A stretch of 64,000 nt of DNA from Liolophura sinensis (lineage: Eukaryota > Mollusca > Polyplacophora > Chitonida > Chitonidae), in NCBI RefSeq assembly GCF_032854445.1, contig NC_088306.1, positions 14,193,386 to 14,257,385 on the forward strand, given 5' to 3'. Positions 1 to 11,535 of this stretch are shown piece by piece (within the stretch, counting starts at the first letter, position 1; the number at the start of each line of letters is the position of its first letter). The notes beneath the pieces were generated by a model. It worked only from the letters and a program-made list of their open reading frames with translations. It was not told where the DNA came from and searched no databases. The position numbers and the translations under genes were made by a program.

Positions 1-2291
1 TGCAGTACTGTATTGAAAACATCACTAGCTGCAGTGAGTACATCTTCATTGATAAATCTTGATATGATCAATATATATGTGGGCTTACTCTATGTGCTCT
101 GAGGTTTATTTTGGAGGTTGATTGTTGTGCTGTGTAAAATAGGGACAAGGACATAGTCAAATGTAGATTTGCACATTTTCTGACAAATGCCACATTAGGA
201 TACCCTTAAATTGTACACTCAGTTATTCAGTAATCTTTACATTTGTAATTTCCCACAAAGATGGCTACGATACTGCTATTGTGAGGGATTTAGACTCATC
301 CGCACGCTATTTAACGCATGAAGATGACACAAGACACTCCTTATCGCCTTGATACGGATAAATCCATATCTTATAATGACTTACAACTTGCAACTCTAAA
401 AAAATCGTAGTCAAAGCCAAGCCTTCATGGTTTTGTCGTCTGCATGAAACTCTCCAGCGGACAGGTGTTTCCAGACATCTACAATCCATAAAACAGAAAA
501 ATTTATCAGAAATGTAGTTAAAAAATATTTTTTCTTCAACTATAAAAGATATCTTAACCCGAGGCAAATTTGCTGTTGAAAGCTTGATTTATCAATGAAA
601 TCAATCGACACAAATCAACAAAAGTCTCAGCAGAACATTTCACTTAGTCTTGCCTGCCAGGCCTGTCAACGTTTGAATTAGTGGACTTCCGTCTACAGAA
701 AGCGTAGCTTAAGAAGTGATCTGGTAACCTACGGGAGTTCAGGCCACAGTTAAATATCCGTAACAGGTGAGTAGATCGTGATGATCCGTTATTTCTTGAT
801 AACACAGAGACAAAAGAGTGGCCAACTAGATGACATGTAGGCAATGTCTACATATATCTAGGCCTACTCCAAACATGCCGATGTCGGAGCGAAACTGAAA
901 AGGGGTGTATCTGTATAATGCCGGCGTGGAGGCTCTGTACTGGTGAAGTCGGATGTCGAGATGAAAGCTACCAACCGTGCTAATTCTATGATCTGGTGAT
1001 CTGGTGTCATTTTTCACGTAAACCCTTGAGTACTCTGTTTGCGGTTGTATATACAGAAAACTATGGATAAGTTAGTTATATCAAATGAGATCACAGTTAA
1101 AGTAGATCCAGCATGGAATATGTAGACGTGCCTGTGTACTTTTACATGTAGAAATGTACAACGTACCGTTATACCGGTACATGTAAAGGTGTGTATGACA
1201 AACTTCCCGCTCATTGTAGATGTATCTTTCGGTATGTAGGTAACATTGTACTGTTGTACCAATAAGAATTCGATCGAGTGGCAAGTTACTTTCATCGAAT
1301 TTAAAACGAATACCTCTCAGTCTAAGCTACTTAGACATGTACCTGCACTGTACGCCTACTTGCAGCTGAAGACGTCGTTTTCCATTTAGTGCAAATCCAC
1401 TGTTGTCAGTTAAGTTGCGATAGACATATGCAGTGACATGATAAGAACGTTGACAGATACTGTTTAAGATTGCGATGGGGGACAGCCCTTGAACTTTTGG
1501 TTTAGCTGGATTTAAATATTTCCATCTAAACATAGGACTGAACATGTATTAATGGGACAGTAGACGTGAGCGTTATTAAGAAGATATCTAGATGTGCGAC
1601 TGAAATGTAGAGAGGAAATGAGACACCTGTACAGTTATTAATCTCAGTACAAGAGCGTTTGCTGAAAAGGAATTTAGGTCTACCGATTTAAATATAATGA
1701 CCAAATTTAGTTTACTTTGTGGAACTAACAAGACAATAAACAAATTAATGAAACAATAAATCATAACGTTGATACTTATTAAGTGATAAGCTATGTACGT
1801 GCAGATCGATGATTGTATATACATGAACAAATTTAATAGGCTAAAACTGAAGAGTGATTTGGAACCAAGCCAAAATGTGTAGGCCTACATAAATATATTA
1901 TTCAGACGTGCATTGATCTGAAGCATAGATAGTTGAGAAAATTAGCTTTTTTCTGACAGCTGTACCGGTACATGAGTGTATATGTATATAGCCTGCACAT
2001 CTCTCCGGTGCATGACACTGACTTTCCATGGTCTGTGTATAACAGATTAGATCGTGTCGTTGTCACTCGACTCTGTCTCATCAGGCAAAACCTGCCCAAC
2101 TGGTTCATTCTGTCTGCCCTATTTTTCAAAGCTTCACACAAGTCAATATGTGCCCTAACCTCACCGTACAAATATATGCTCTCGTTTCTTTCTCTCTGTG
2201 AACGCGCAGCATTTGTATACAGGTACGTGTGTCACTGTATAACGAAGTAGCGTGCGCGGCCCAAAAAAAAGTACAACTGAAACCGCCCCGT

Positions 2292-2325
2292 CATATATAT
2301 ATATATCTATATATATATCTATCTA

Positions 2326-2380
<55 letters not shown>
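2292..2380. repeat. (TA)n microsatellite
   Basis: About 90 bp of almost pure TA dinucleotides with a few TATC interruptions. The paralogous block A2 near 22.4 kb has only a short TA/TG stretch, so this tract expanded after the duplication or contracted in the other copy. Confidence 0.95.
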
Positions 2381-2382
<2 letters not shown>

Positions 2383-2474
2383 GTCGGAAATCTGCAAGAG
2401 ATTTTGCTCCCTGACAGTGTGCTTGTAAAATAAACTTAGCAGTATATGCATGTGTATATTCTTTCCATATATTG

Positions 2475-2560
2475 CTCTGTCTATTTATTTGTTTGATGTT
2501 TTACGACGTACTCAACAATGTTTCACTTATAAGACGGCAGCCAGCATTGTGGTGTTGAAA
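2475..2560 (-). repeat. SINE fragment (tail end)
   Basis: Contains the reverse-oriented tail words 'gatgttttacgacgtactc' and 'tcacttataagacggcagcc' of the tRNA-derived SINE that recurs throughout the window. It is truncated before the tRNA-like head. Confidence 0.7.
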
Positions 2561-2986
2561 ATCTGGTGATTTTACCATCATGGGTTGGTATATAGAATAT
2601 AAAAAAAATCAATTAAAAAGGGTTAGAGTCATCTTCTGAACTGTGTTCTAGGATGGGCTTGGGCTTAAACTCTAAAAAAAAACAATAATGATCTTCCGTT
2701 GGTAGTTTAATCGAAACACGATCACTGCCGTGTTAAAATAGAGGCAAATTACTCTAAAACGATGACGTCATTTTGCATTTTGACGTATTATAGTGACGTA
2801 ATGACGTCTTATCAGTGGTGTCCACATCTTTTGATTCTGTCTATTGTTCCTGAATATTTTTAATAAAGAAATACGTATATAGTATATAGCAAATTTATGG
2901 CTATGTATGACGTTTATTATGCGGTATTTTCGTAATACATCAGTTACTTTCTTTTTCAAAGATTTACTTCCGTTGATGGTAGGTTC

Positions 2987-3222
2987 ATTTATTTATTTAT
3001 TTATCTGATTGATGTTTTACGCCGTACGTAGGCATATTTCACTTATACGACGGCGGCCAGCATTATGGTGGAAGGCAACCGGGCAGAGCCCGGGGCAAAC
3101 CCACGACCATCCGCTGGTGGCAGACCGTCTCACGTACGGTAGGAGAGGAAGCCAGTATGAACTGGACATGAAGTCACAACGACCGCATTGATGACAGGCT
3201 TCTGGGTCATTGCGCCGCTCTG
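2987..3222 (-). repeat. tRNA-derived SINE copy
   Basis: Reverse-oriented copy starting with the (ATTT)n tail, then 'ttttacgccgta', the GC-rich body (accgggcagagcccggggc) and the degenerate tRNA-like end (ttctgggtcattgcgc). It lies directly against the fold-back arm beginning at 3223. The same junction is present in serpin unit 3 near 15807, so the SINE predates that duplication. Confidence 0.85.
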
Positions 3223-3461
3223 TTGACGGTAAGTCAGTTCAACTGTTATATGCTGTTAGCATGTGTAAGTGTCAGTGTGATGGAATTTAAGCAGCTACGC
3301 TAATCAGCTGTGGATAATCTCTCTGTAAAATGTCTCGGAAGGTTAATTATTTTGAGTGATTACAATTGCAGTGAGAAATTTCCAAAGTAATCGGCCATGT
3401 TTCCTATGGTTCCTTATGCTTTAATACGGTACTGATATGAAGGACAGATACCTGTCATCAA
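3223..3461. mobile_element. Candidate fold-back/MITE element in serpin unit 1 flank
   Basis: The segment 3223-3299 begins 'ttgacggtaagtcagttc' and ends near 'ttaagcagctacg'. A shorter, diverged inverse of its start (ggtactgatatg ... gatacctgtcatcaa) lies at about 3427-3461. The same roughly 80-bp arm is found in plus orientation in unit 3 (15808-15887) and as its reverse complement in units 2 (6391-6470) and 4 (23803-23883). The simplest reading is an inverted-repeat element of about 240 bp of which the other units keep one arm. No transposase is present, and family identity is unknown. Confidence 0.5.
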
Positions 3462-3959
3462 AGGAAGCAAATAATTGAAAAGGGAAGTAACCTATGTATT
3501 GCGAATTTACGGAATAAGTAGATGCTGAGTCCTTAAGACTTCAGCTGTGACTGTCAGTGGTGTGGTGCCAGTGTTCATCTTGTGACAGCATGGTCGCGGT
3601 GCCTGATTTAAGATTGCCTGCATACGATGCACTGCATATACGTTTATATGTGAATTCTAGGTACAGATATTTTTCTAAGACGATTTTATAGCAAATAAAA
3701 AGAATGGTTCAAGCATACATACAATATATGCCTTTGAATTTATATTTTATTTATTTATATTTGGCTTCCAGGTTTCAAGAAGCTGCAAGAAGAAAAACCT
3801 GTGATTAGATGTAACCGGTATATATGCTCAGATGCGTCGCCTACGTGTAGGGCGTATTTATCCAAAAACTGCTTCGAAAATCCGCTTATGTGCTTCTCTC
3901 TCCACTTCCACTTTCCAAAGAGCAATATTTCACACGGCATTTAACCTTCTTCTCGTCAC

Positions 3960-3966
3960 AGGAACC
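3960..3966 (+). other. Splice acceptor and start context of serpin 1
   Basis: A pyrimidine-rich tract (ccttcttctcgtcacag) ends in AG at 3960-3961, followed by GAACC and ATGG. The same acceptor and ACCATGG context precede the serpin at 24376. This supports a 5' non-coding exon upstream and translation start at 3967 rather than at the upstream in-frame ATG at 3832, because the corresponding upstream frame is not kept in unit 4. Confidence 0.6.
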
Positions 3967-5178
3967 ATGGCAACCCAGGATCAACAACAACATACGGAAG
4001 CGAAGCCCCCGGTCCCGAATGACCTTCTGCAGTTAACGAAAAGCATGGCGGGATTCACACGTGACCTGTACGATCAGATCAGCAAGCAGAACCCTGATGA
4101 GAATCTGTTCTTTTCCCCGTTCAGCATCGCCACTGCCTTGGGGATGACTTTAGCAGGAGCTAAAGGAAACACTGCTAGTCAGATGATAGAGGCTCTAAAG
4201 TTTACACAAGAGAGCGACGCCTTGCACGCTGCCTTCCAGAAACTATTTGGGGAAATTAAAACCACGAACGCCGCATACACCCTTAGCACAGCTAACAATA
4301 TGTTCGTCGACCAGAAATTCAAAGTGTTGGACGAATATTTGAAGGTGATCCAGTCGTCATTCAAATCCCATGTCACAAACGTCAATTTCGCCCAGGATTC
4401 CGAAGGTTCCCGTTCAACCATAAATACATGGGTAGACAAGGAAACCAATTCAAAAATCCAAGATTTGATTCCATCAGGGGTGCTGACGGCGCAGACCGTC
4501 ATAGTTTTGGTCAATGCAATATACTTCAAAGGAAATTGGGCCAGGAAATTTTCGTCGGACGTCACGCATTCGAAACCATTCCAGTTGAAGAACGACAAGA
4601 AAATTCAAGTGGACATGATGTACCAAAAGGCCAAATTTCCCTTAGGCCGACTCACTGAGCTAGATTGTCAAATCCTGGAGCTACCGTACGTTGAGCATGA
4701 CCTGAGCATGTTCATTTTGCTTCCAAGGAGAGCAAACGGCCTGACGCGTCTGGAAGAGTCTCTCACACCAGCAATACTTCAGTCAGTCCGGAGCTTCGTC
4801 TCCGAACAAACCGTTGAAGTCCATCTTCCGAAATTTAAACTGGAAGAAGGCGCGGAGCTTTCGGGCATCCTACAGCAGCTTTGGATAAAGGACCTGTTCG
4901 CGGAAGGTGTGGCGGACTTGTCAGGTATAGATGGCACGAATGACCTGTACGTCTCTAATGTCGTCCACAAAGCTTTCATCGAAGTGAACGAAGAGGGCAC
5001 CGAAGCTGCAGCAGCCACAGGCGTTGTGATGACCCGCAGGGCCGCCATGATACCGCAGCACTTCAACGCGGACCATCCATTTCTGTTTTTTATCTTGCAC
5101 AATAGGACTGGCGCGATTTTGTTCATTGGACGCCTTTCTCAACCGCAAGAGTCAAGGAAAGCTAAAGATGAACTATGA
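3967..5178 (+). CDS. Serpin 1, intracellular (clade B-like) serine protease inhibitor
   Basis: Complete 403-residue serpin, the usual size for an ov-serpin-type protein with no signal peptide (the start MATQDQQQ is hydrophilic), so it is probably cytoplasmic. Visible family landmarks are 'NLFFSPFSIATALGMTLAGAK' in helix B, 'NAIYFKGNW', the hinge 'NEEGTEAAAATG', and the breach signature 'FNADHPFLFFI' before 'GAILFIGRL'. Counting from the hinge glutamate puts P1-P1' at the second arginine of 'VVMTRRAAM', suggesting a trypsin-like or basic-specific target protease; this is inference. The coding region is uninterrupted, with a splice acceptor just before the ATG. It is nearly identical to the copy at 24376 outside the reactive loop. 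Its 3' flank matches that of unit 3 and lacks the minisatellite found after units 2, 3 and 4. Confidence 0.93.
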   Translation: MATQDQQQHTEAKPPVPNDLLQLTKSMAGFTRDLYDQISKQNPDENLFFSPFSIATALGMTLAGAKGNTASQMIEALKFTQESDALHAAFQKLFGEIKTTNAAYTLSTANNMFVDQKFKVLDEYLKVIQSSFKSHVTNVNFAQDSEGSRSTINTWVDKETNSKIQDLIPSGVLTAQTVIVLVNAIYFKGNWARKFSSDVTHSKPFQLKNDKKIQVDMMYQKAKFPLGRLTELDCQILELPYVEHDLSMFILLPRRANGLTRLEESLTPAILQSVRSFVSEQTVEVHLPKFKLEEGAELSGILQQLWIKDLFAEGVADLSGIDGTNDLYVSNVVHKAFIEVNEEGTEAAAATGVVMTRRAAMIPQHFNADHPFLFFILHNRTGAILFIGRLSQPQESRKAKDEL

Positions 5179-6390
5179 CGGCGATTGAGGAATTTTTAAG
5201 TGCATCACATACATTACATACTGCTTGACTGGCTTGAAACGTGTGGAATTTTTTGAGCTCTTACGGACAGTTCTAAATCGTGATTTACATACTGCGATGA
5301 TATCCTAAGTATGGCATGTCTTCAAGTCATTCTAGGATTATATTGGATAAGGTCCCTGGGCAAAGCTTACTAGTAAATTGGGGAAGGGCTAGGTCACATC
5401 AAGACTTCAAGTTTGTGACTTCTTGGAAACTTAGTGCAACGTATATTTATGCTCCTAAATGACTAATGCCCTGCAAAAGGCACGTTGCTGTAGCAGGTGC
5501 AAAACCGTTATACACGAATGCTGCATTTCTAGAATAATAAAACATTTCGCAGTGGAGCCATTTTGTCTTTGATTCCATCTGCACTGTAAGAAGAGTTTTG
5601 TTTGTGGTAAAATTTATATCCTTGGTTTGTATTGTTTTAGTGTGTTTGTACATATTAAATGTGATGAAAGTATAACATTTTTAAGTAGTTCTAGACATGT
5701 GACATCTTGTATATCGCAGTTAATACTCTGGATGTCGACGTTAGTATATAGACAGGAAATTAGAGGCAGCGGTACAGGTGTATTAAATTCAGAATAATCA
5801 CAATGAAAGAGCATTTGCTAGAGAGGAATTAAGGTCTACAGATCTAAATGTAATGACCAAGCGTAGTTTAATTTATGTATATAAAGGCAGTGAGATTCAT
5901 TCGCAGGCAAGAAACAGCCGTACTCACTTGTTTGACGGCGGTTATCCTGGGAGGTAACCGGGCTGTGTCGGAGGAAAAATCCACGAAGTGTTGGACTACC
6001 ACTCACAGTGACCGTTTGATGAATGGTTCATGGGTCGTTGCATGGCGCTGGCATGGTGACCCTCTTGGCCATGGGGCTCGTCAAGAAACATACGCAAACA
6101 AACAAAGCCATGACCTAAGTACGTGTAGACAGACGATTGTATATACATGTATGATATATAAACATATGCATAGTTTGCGTAAATGTACATATGTAAGGAA
6201 CGGATATAATGTCTCCTTTGAAATATCAAACCTATTAAAATCGAGCTGTGAATTAAGTCCAGGCTGTATATATGATTTAATCGTGCAGTGAACCCCCAGA
6301 AAGTTTCTCACTGCACAGAAGCAAGTCACAATGATTCAAAATAATTAACTTTACAAGAAATTTTACAGACAGAGTAGTCACAGTGGATTA
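5179..6390. other. Serpin 1 3' flank and diverged A-block sequence, no gene seen
   Basis: The first 170 bases or so match the 3' flank of serpin unit 3 (17093-17280), including 'gatttacatactgcgat'. The part from about 5700 to 5880 resembles 1600-1720 and 22120-22260 (gagaggaattaaggtctac). An AATAAAAC at about 5535 could be a polyadenylation signal for serpin 1. A diverged SINE body is visible around 5925-6085 (ggaggtaaccgggctgtg). ORFs here look incidental. Confidence 0.5.
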
Positions 6391-6470
6391 CCGTAGTTGC
6401 TTAAATTCCATCACGCTGGTACTTACAAATGTTAACAGCATAGAATACTCGAACTGATACCTACCGTCAA
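6391..6470 (-). repeat. Fold-back element arm, serpin unit 2
   Basis: Runs from 'ccgtagttgcttaaattcca' to 'gatacctaccgtcaa' and is the reverse complement of the arm at 15808-15887. It marks the upstream flank of the truncated serpin copy. Confidence 0.6.
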
Positions 6471-6814
6471 GGGAGGCAAATCTTTCACAAAAGCAGCAAG
6501 CTGTGGATTACGAATATACGGAATACGTACGTGCTGAGTTCATGAGGACCTTAGCTGACTACAGACCCCCATTAATTTTCCATAAGCGACAGTGTTAACG
6601 TTTAGCGCTGTAGATCAGTCCCAAACAATCGGAGGCCAATAAGATTTGGTGCATACCTGGTCCAGCCTGTGAGAAAGAAGCCATAAAAATCTTGACATAG
6701 GTTGACTGTCCAAATCTGGACCTTTCTATGCCGGCAGTTGGGAGGAGTGTTGTGCTGTGCTTTTCTCTCCACTTTTGCATTCTAATGATCAATATTTCAC
6801 ACGGCATTTAACCT

Positions 6815-7202
6815 TAGAAATACTTCAGTCAGTCCGGAGCTTCGTCTCCGAGAAAAGGTTGAAGTCTATCTTTCAAAATTTAAACTGGAAGAAGGGGCGG
6901 AGCTTTTAAACATCCTACAGCAGCTTTGGATAAAAGACTTGTTCGCGGAAGGTGTGGCTGACCTGTCAGGTATAGATGGCACGAAGGATCTGTACGTCTC
7001 CAATGTCCTCCACAAAGCTTTCATCGAAGTGAACGAAGAGGGCACCGAAGCTGTAGCTGCCACGTGTTGCACGACGCCTCCGCAGTTTAACGCGGATCAT
7101 CCATTTCTGTTTTTTATCATGCATAATCGGACGGGCGCGATTTTGTTCATTGGGCGCCTTTCTCAACCCCAAGAGTCAGGGAAAGAAAAGGATGAACAAT
7201 AA
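6815..7202 (+). pseudogene. Serpin 2, 5'-deleted pseudogene
   Basis: Only the C-terminal third of a serpin remains. At 6815/6816 the upstream flank (cggcatttaacctt) is joined directly to mid-coding sequence (agaaatacttcagtc), deleting the acceptor, start codon and roughly the first two thirds. A one-base loss near 6857 shifts the frame; from about 6930 the frame is clean to the stop at 7200-7202. The hinge (NEEGTEAVAATC) and the signature 'FNADHPFLFFI' are kept. The reactive loop is about six residues shorter than in serpin 1, with 'CCTTPPQ' in the P1 region. The 3' flank resembles that of serpin 4. Confidence 0.85.
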
Positions 7203-7341
7203 CAACCGTTGAGGATTGTATAAGGTGTATGTTATGCATTCTATACAGAGGGGTTGGTGTAAAACATGTGGAAGTTTGCATTTCCGAGCTCTTCCGGACA
7301 CTCCTAAATCGGGATTGACATGCTATGTTACTAACACAAGC

Positions 7342-8112
7342 GGTGTGTATATTGTGGCGGTGTGTATAGTGTGGGTGTCGTATGCTGTGGGTGGGGTTTG
7401 GGGGGTATTGTGTGGGTGTGTGTAGAGTGTGGGGCTGTGTGCAGTGTGGAGGTGTGCAGTGAAAAGGTGTGTGTAGTGTGGAGGTGTGTGCAGTGTGGAG
7501 GTGTGTACTGTGTGGAGGTGTGTATGGTGTGAGGGTGTGTACTGTGTGGCTGTGTGTATAGTGTATGGGTGTGTATAGTGTGGAGGTGTGCATAGTGTGG
7601 GGGAGTGTATTGCGTGGCTGTGTGTATATTGTCTGTGTGCGTATAGTGTGAGGGTGTGTGTAGTGAGAGGGTGTGTATTGTGTGGAGGTATTACAGTTTG
7701 AGGCTGTGTATAGCATAGCTGTTGGAATTGTGTAGGGGTGTATATATTGTGGGTGTGTGTATAATGTGTTGGTGTGTGGAGGGGGTGTATAGTGTGGCTG
7801 TGTACAGCGTGGGGGGATGTACTGTCTGTGTGTATAGTGTGGGGGGGTCTAAAATATGGCTGTGTGAATAGTGTGGCTGTGTGTATAGTGTGGGGGTGTG
7901 TATAGTGTGGCTGTGTGTATAGTGTGGCTGTGTGTATAGGGTGAGGGCGTGTATAGTGTGGGGGTGTGGGGTGTGTATAATGTGGTTGTGTAGAGTGTGG
8001 CTGTGTGTACAGTGTGGGGTGTGTATAGTGTTGCTGTGTGTATAGTGTGGGGTGTCTATAATGTGGCTGTGTGTATAGTGTGGCTGTGTGTATAGTGTGG
8101 GGGTGTGTATAG
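7342..8112. repeat. GT-rich minisatellite 1 (motif near tgtgtgtatagtgtggc)
   Basis: Irregular tandem array of 14-18 bp units such as 'tgtgtatagtgtggctg' and 'gtgtgtatagtgtgggg'. It begins about 140 bp after the serpin 2 stop and ends at 'agagaagagaaatcaac', where unique block B1 starts. Long minus-strand ORFs rich in 'HYTHPHTIHT' are translations of the repeat and are not genes. Confidence 0.93.
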
Positions 8113-8487
8113 AGAAGAGAAATCAACAAACTTTTCTTCCAAGATATAGAGCAAAAGAAAACTGGCCTAAAATAGCAAGAGTAAGAGTCGAACTTGAATA
8201 TACTGCTGTTCGAAGAAGGACCTTACTTCTGGTTTGTAACAGTTGATGAATTTCACCAATGTAAAGTACATTTCTGCTTACCTTGTTATCCCCATGTGTT
8301 TTTCTCGCAATGGATCCTTCTTCAAGTCTTTCTAGATCACGTGACCTTCTGTGATTGATCGTAACCAACTCTTATGCTAATATAGGCACCCCGAGACACA
8401 GTGTACGTCGGAAAGAGCATTTAGTTTATCCCTTTTAGATGAACCTTCAAGCGATGTATTTGTGAGAAATTGCAAGTTTTGTTGATG

Positions 8488-8493
8488 TCAACC
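8488..8493. other. Unoccupied Polinton target site (TCAACC)
   Basis: The sequence 'gttgatgtcaacctgctcc' is continuous here. In the paralogous block the same bases are split by the element, with TCAACC present on both sides (27291-27296 and 42203-42208). Confidence 0.9.
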
Positions 8494-9477
8494 TGCTCCT
8501 TATCATTTACTGAGTGTAGGTTAGGCGGTGTTTGGTGAGCATTATCCGATATACAGTATATGAGAGGTCAGCCTAGATACGGTATCGTGCGCAGTGTATA
8601 TGATCCGAGCGAAATGTCGTCTAAAGGGATACTTATCGCGGACTTCCACTTCCAGGCATCTGGGTTATACACCTCCGTAGTGAAATATACATTACTGACA
8701 GAAGGTACAACACTGTGTATAATGTTATACCACTGTCCTTGGTGCATGGCCCCCGCTGGACAGATTGACTGTTTCATTAACGCCAGGATAATAACGCAGG
8801 GATAATAACGCCGAGATAGTGGGAGGCACATTCTCAAGCCTTTTTCACGTTCTCTCTCTTCCAAAGACAATTTGAATAAACGCAGTAGAACTCAGAATAC
8901 TCTCAATCTTATTTATCCGGTGGGATTTTTTGAGATTACTCAGAAGACAATCTTGTTTTCATCACTTTCCCATCTCATTAAATATGGTTATGACGTCACT
9001 GATACCCTGCAGCGGGCCACCGTAGAACCCGATGCAGTTTTGAAAGCATTTTACTCGGTTGGGAAAATACTTTTCCTGTACAGTCTGTAATAGTTAAATT
9101 TAGTGTTTCTTTTGCCTTTCAGGAAGACATTTTTTTAAAAACCGACGTTTACGAAATGGATCCAAATTCATCAACATTCAGGTAAAGTTTTGTCATATAT
9201 GATGCCATGTCGGTGATCGAAAGGTTTAGTGAAACCAGTTGTGTAACCGACCGGCAAAGGTAGTAGAGGCTATACTGGAGGTTTTTAGGCCAAAAAATCG
9301 AGCTGCACAAAATCAATCGAATTTTGCTTTTATTTTAAAACAATCCAAATAAATACCTTTCACAGAATATCATCCTCTCCTGTGAACGCTAGGGCCTAGT
9401 TACTTGCCCAGCTTTTGATTGAGATTTAAATAAAGACTACAATTTCCTTCCATTTTCTGTTTCACTGAATGTGCGTC

Positions 9478-9777
9478 AAGATGGTCGTGTTAACAGACAG
9501 ACAACAGATAGCCTGTGACATGGTACTGGCACTGGGAAGAGCTTTATAGTTGAAAAAATTTTAAAAAAGTTTGAACGACCAAGGCAAGAATGCAACTATC
9601 ACTGCTTCCGAGAGCAGAATCGGGGGGAGCGGGGCAGGACGGCAGATATTGGTGTACGGATAATCATCTGCTACAAAGAATACAAAGAGATGATATCATA
9701 AGGCGTCGTATCTGTGCCACAATGTACTGATCATAGATGAGATCAGTATGGTGAGCCGGAGGACATTTTCAGAGCAG
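9478..9777 (+). pseudogene. PIF1-like helicase exon relic
   Basis: Two ATPase motifs of a PIF1/RecD-type superfamily 1 helicase can be read in different frames. A Walker A stretch 'GTGTGKSFIVEKI' starts at 9522, and a Walker B stretch 'VLIIDEISMVSRRTF' runs from 9724. The segment just before (TDRQQIACDMV, from 9493) fits the region preceding Walker A but is out of frame with it, so at least two frameshifts separate the pieces; a TAA interrupts the middle. The relic ends at a good splice donor (CAG|GTATGT at 9777/9778), so it looks like a decayed exon and not a processed copy. It could come from a host PIF1 gene or from a Helitron or other mobile element; the rest of the protein is not visible. 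Confidence 0.6.
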
Positions 9778-11317
9778 GTATGTACGTCGTATAGCCAAAA
9801 TAAGTTTTATGGACATGAATGGCATCGCAATTGAACATGACAACATGTTGTTTTAAAGATATCTATATCGACATGTATTGTATAATTCAAAATTTATTAA
9901 ATCCGGGATAATCGCCGTATTAAACAATATACATGTTGTTATGTATGGCATTATTGATCATGTTCGAGTCTACTACGTAAAATCTTAACATGTATATGGA
10001 AGAAAATATTACCTTCCTTTTGAGAATTTTCAAACGAGTTTTATGACACAACTTCTTAAATATTTATCTTAGAAGTAAAGAGAGCTATAAATTGCTCGTC
10101 AAGCAATTTTTTACAGAAAACAAAATTTATTCAGTTTATTCGGGTTTCTTGAGGTGCATGTATTTTGTTTATTTTATTTCTTTTTTTGGCTTATTCTTGC
10201 AATGCCAAAAAAAGAAAATAATGATAATAGTATTATCTTATTATACTGTCCATGTGATGAAGTTCTTTCAGAAACAATATGGTGCAGACTGAAGTTAAAC
10301 GTATATGATTGGTTAAAGGCATATAAAAAATTGATTAAATTTGGCTCTCTTAAATATGGCTTTACGCGCTTTAAGTTTTTTTAAGTACTCACTTAGTTTT
10401 AACGTAACATGTTTACAATGTTTAGGACGTAGAGCGTAAAAGGTAGGAAAACTGATGATTATGTTCCACACTGTTTAGATTTTTTTGCATTTGATTTGTT
10501 ATTACATAGCACACTTAACAATACTTTAGTCACCATATTCAGGATATTATGTTATTGGTGTGTACAGCATAAATTAGCTTCCAACAGTCAGTCATATATC
10601 ATCAACCAGTCTTGTGAATAACTTTATGTAAATAAAATGTTTTATTTTACCCTTGACATGTGTTACACTTTGGTATTACCTTGGGAGTTACATTTCAGGT
10701 CTGGCTGCCGTAGTATAGTAGTACGTGATCTTTGTCAGAGCACTGATTTACGCAGGGTAATGATAAGATGTCAAACAGAAACAATTAAGCCTATTCTTAA
10801 AACTCGTTAGATATGACACCCAATTAATTCACTGTAGGATACATGTACATCACATTTTACATGTAATCTTGTATCCCAGATACATTATATAAAAACAAAC
10901 AAATAATATTCTGAATTTTGTTAGTTTACAGTTGTCACTCAAGTGCTAAAGGTAACAGATCAGTAAAATTTAAGTAATATAATCGGTTAAATATCGTATA
11001 CATATCACCATATAAGACTGCCCATGTCTTTATGTTGTATATTCCGAAAAAAAAGTAGTCTTTCTTTATGGTCAATCAAAAGTCGTGTCAGTAGCAAGCC
11101 CCTTCGAGCGTAGCCGAGTGTTGCTGAGTTATGCCGGGAAACGTTTAAGTAACGCACGATGGCCAGGTGTGACCAGTCTGTCCAGGGTTGATTAACGCTA
11201 ATCTCAGGTGAATATGACGGCAAGGACGGCCACGAAATAAGAATAAATATTTCTGGAGCCGTCCAAATATAATAGTGTTGCATTTGAAAAATTCGAGTGA
11301 AGTATCAACGATGAATT
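9778..11317. other. Non-coding part of block B1
   Basis: AT-rich sequence with no supported gene. Most of it (from about 9930) aligns by eye with 42740-43860. Differences are mainly small indels and AT-run length. Confidence 0.5.
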
Positions 11318-11535
11318 TATGTATTTATTTATTTATTTATTTAATCGGTGTGTTACGCCGTACTCAAGAATATTTCACTTATACGACGGCGGCCAGAATT
11401 ATGGTGGGAGGAAACAGGGAAGAGCTCGGGGGAAAGCCACGACCATCCGCAGGTTGCTGAAAGACCTTCCCACTTACGGCCAGAGAGTATCACCGATGAA
11501 CGAGAGGCGGGTATGCCGCTTTCGTGACATTCAAG
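11318..11535 (-). repeat. tRNA-derived SINE copy (block B1)
   Basis: Starts with a (TTTA)n tail, then 'gttacgccgtactcaagaa', 'tatacgacggcggccag' and the body. The head is degenerate. The same copy, with shared diagnostic changes such as 'aattatggtgggaggaaac', is present at 43876-44095. Confidence 0.85.

Larger units (their letters stand above)
1..2985. repeat. Segmental duplication block A1, 5' part (paralogue of about 20510-23300)
   Basis: This stretch has no convincing gene. Its first bases (tgcagtactgtattgaaaac) recur at about 20510, and similarity then continues in the same order to about 23.3 kb: the same 'gcaagcgtagcttaag'-like words, the poly-thymidine and the 'gatgacgtcattttgcattt' segment near 2760 all have counterparts. 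It is the upstream flank of the first serpin unit. Short ORFs here are unsupported by codon pattern or by conservation between the two copies, where they are broken by indels. Confidence 0.75.

Noticed and set aside
3832-3966. Upstream in-frame start for serpin 1 giving 448 residues
   Set aside because: The extension lies upstream of a clear splice acceptor, is not in frame in serpin 4, and the ATG at 3967 has a better start context shared by both copies.
4179-4598. 139-codon minus-strand ORF antisense to serpin (also 16099-16485 and 24588-25007)
   Set aside because: It repeats in each copy only because the serpin coding strand is conserved; no independent features.
7342-8112. CRISPR-like array
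   Set aside because: Repeat units are contiguous, irregular and without unique spacers, in a eukaryotic genome; it is a minisatellite.
7147-8129. Long minus-strand ORFs encoding Thr/His/Tyr/Pro-rich proteins
   Set aside because: They are translations of the GT-rich minisatellite. The same pattern appears in all three arrays (also 17309-18398 and 26168-27005) in more than one frame, with no start or splice context.
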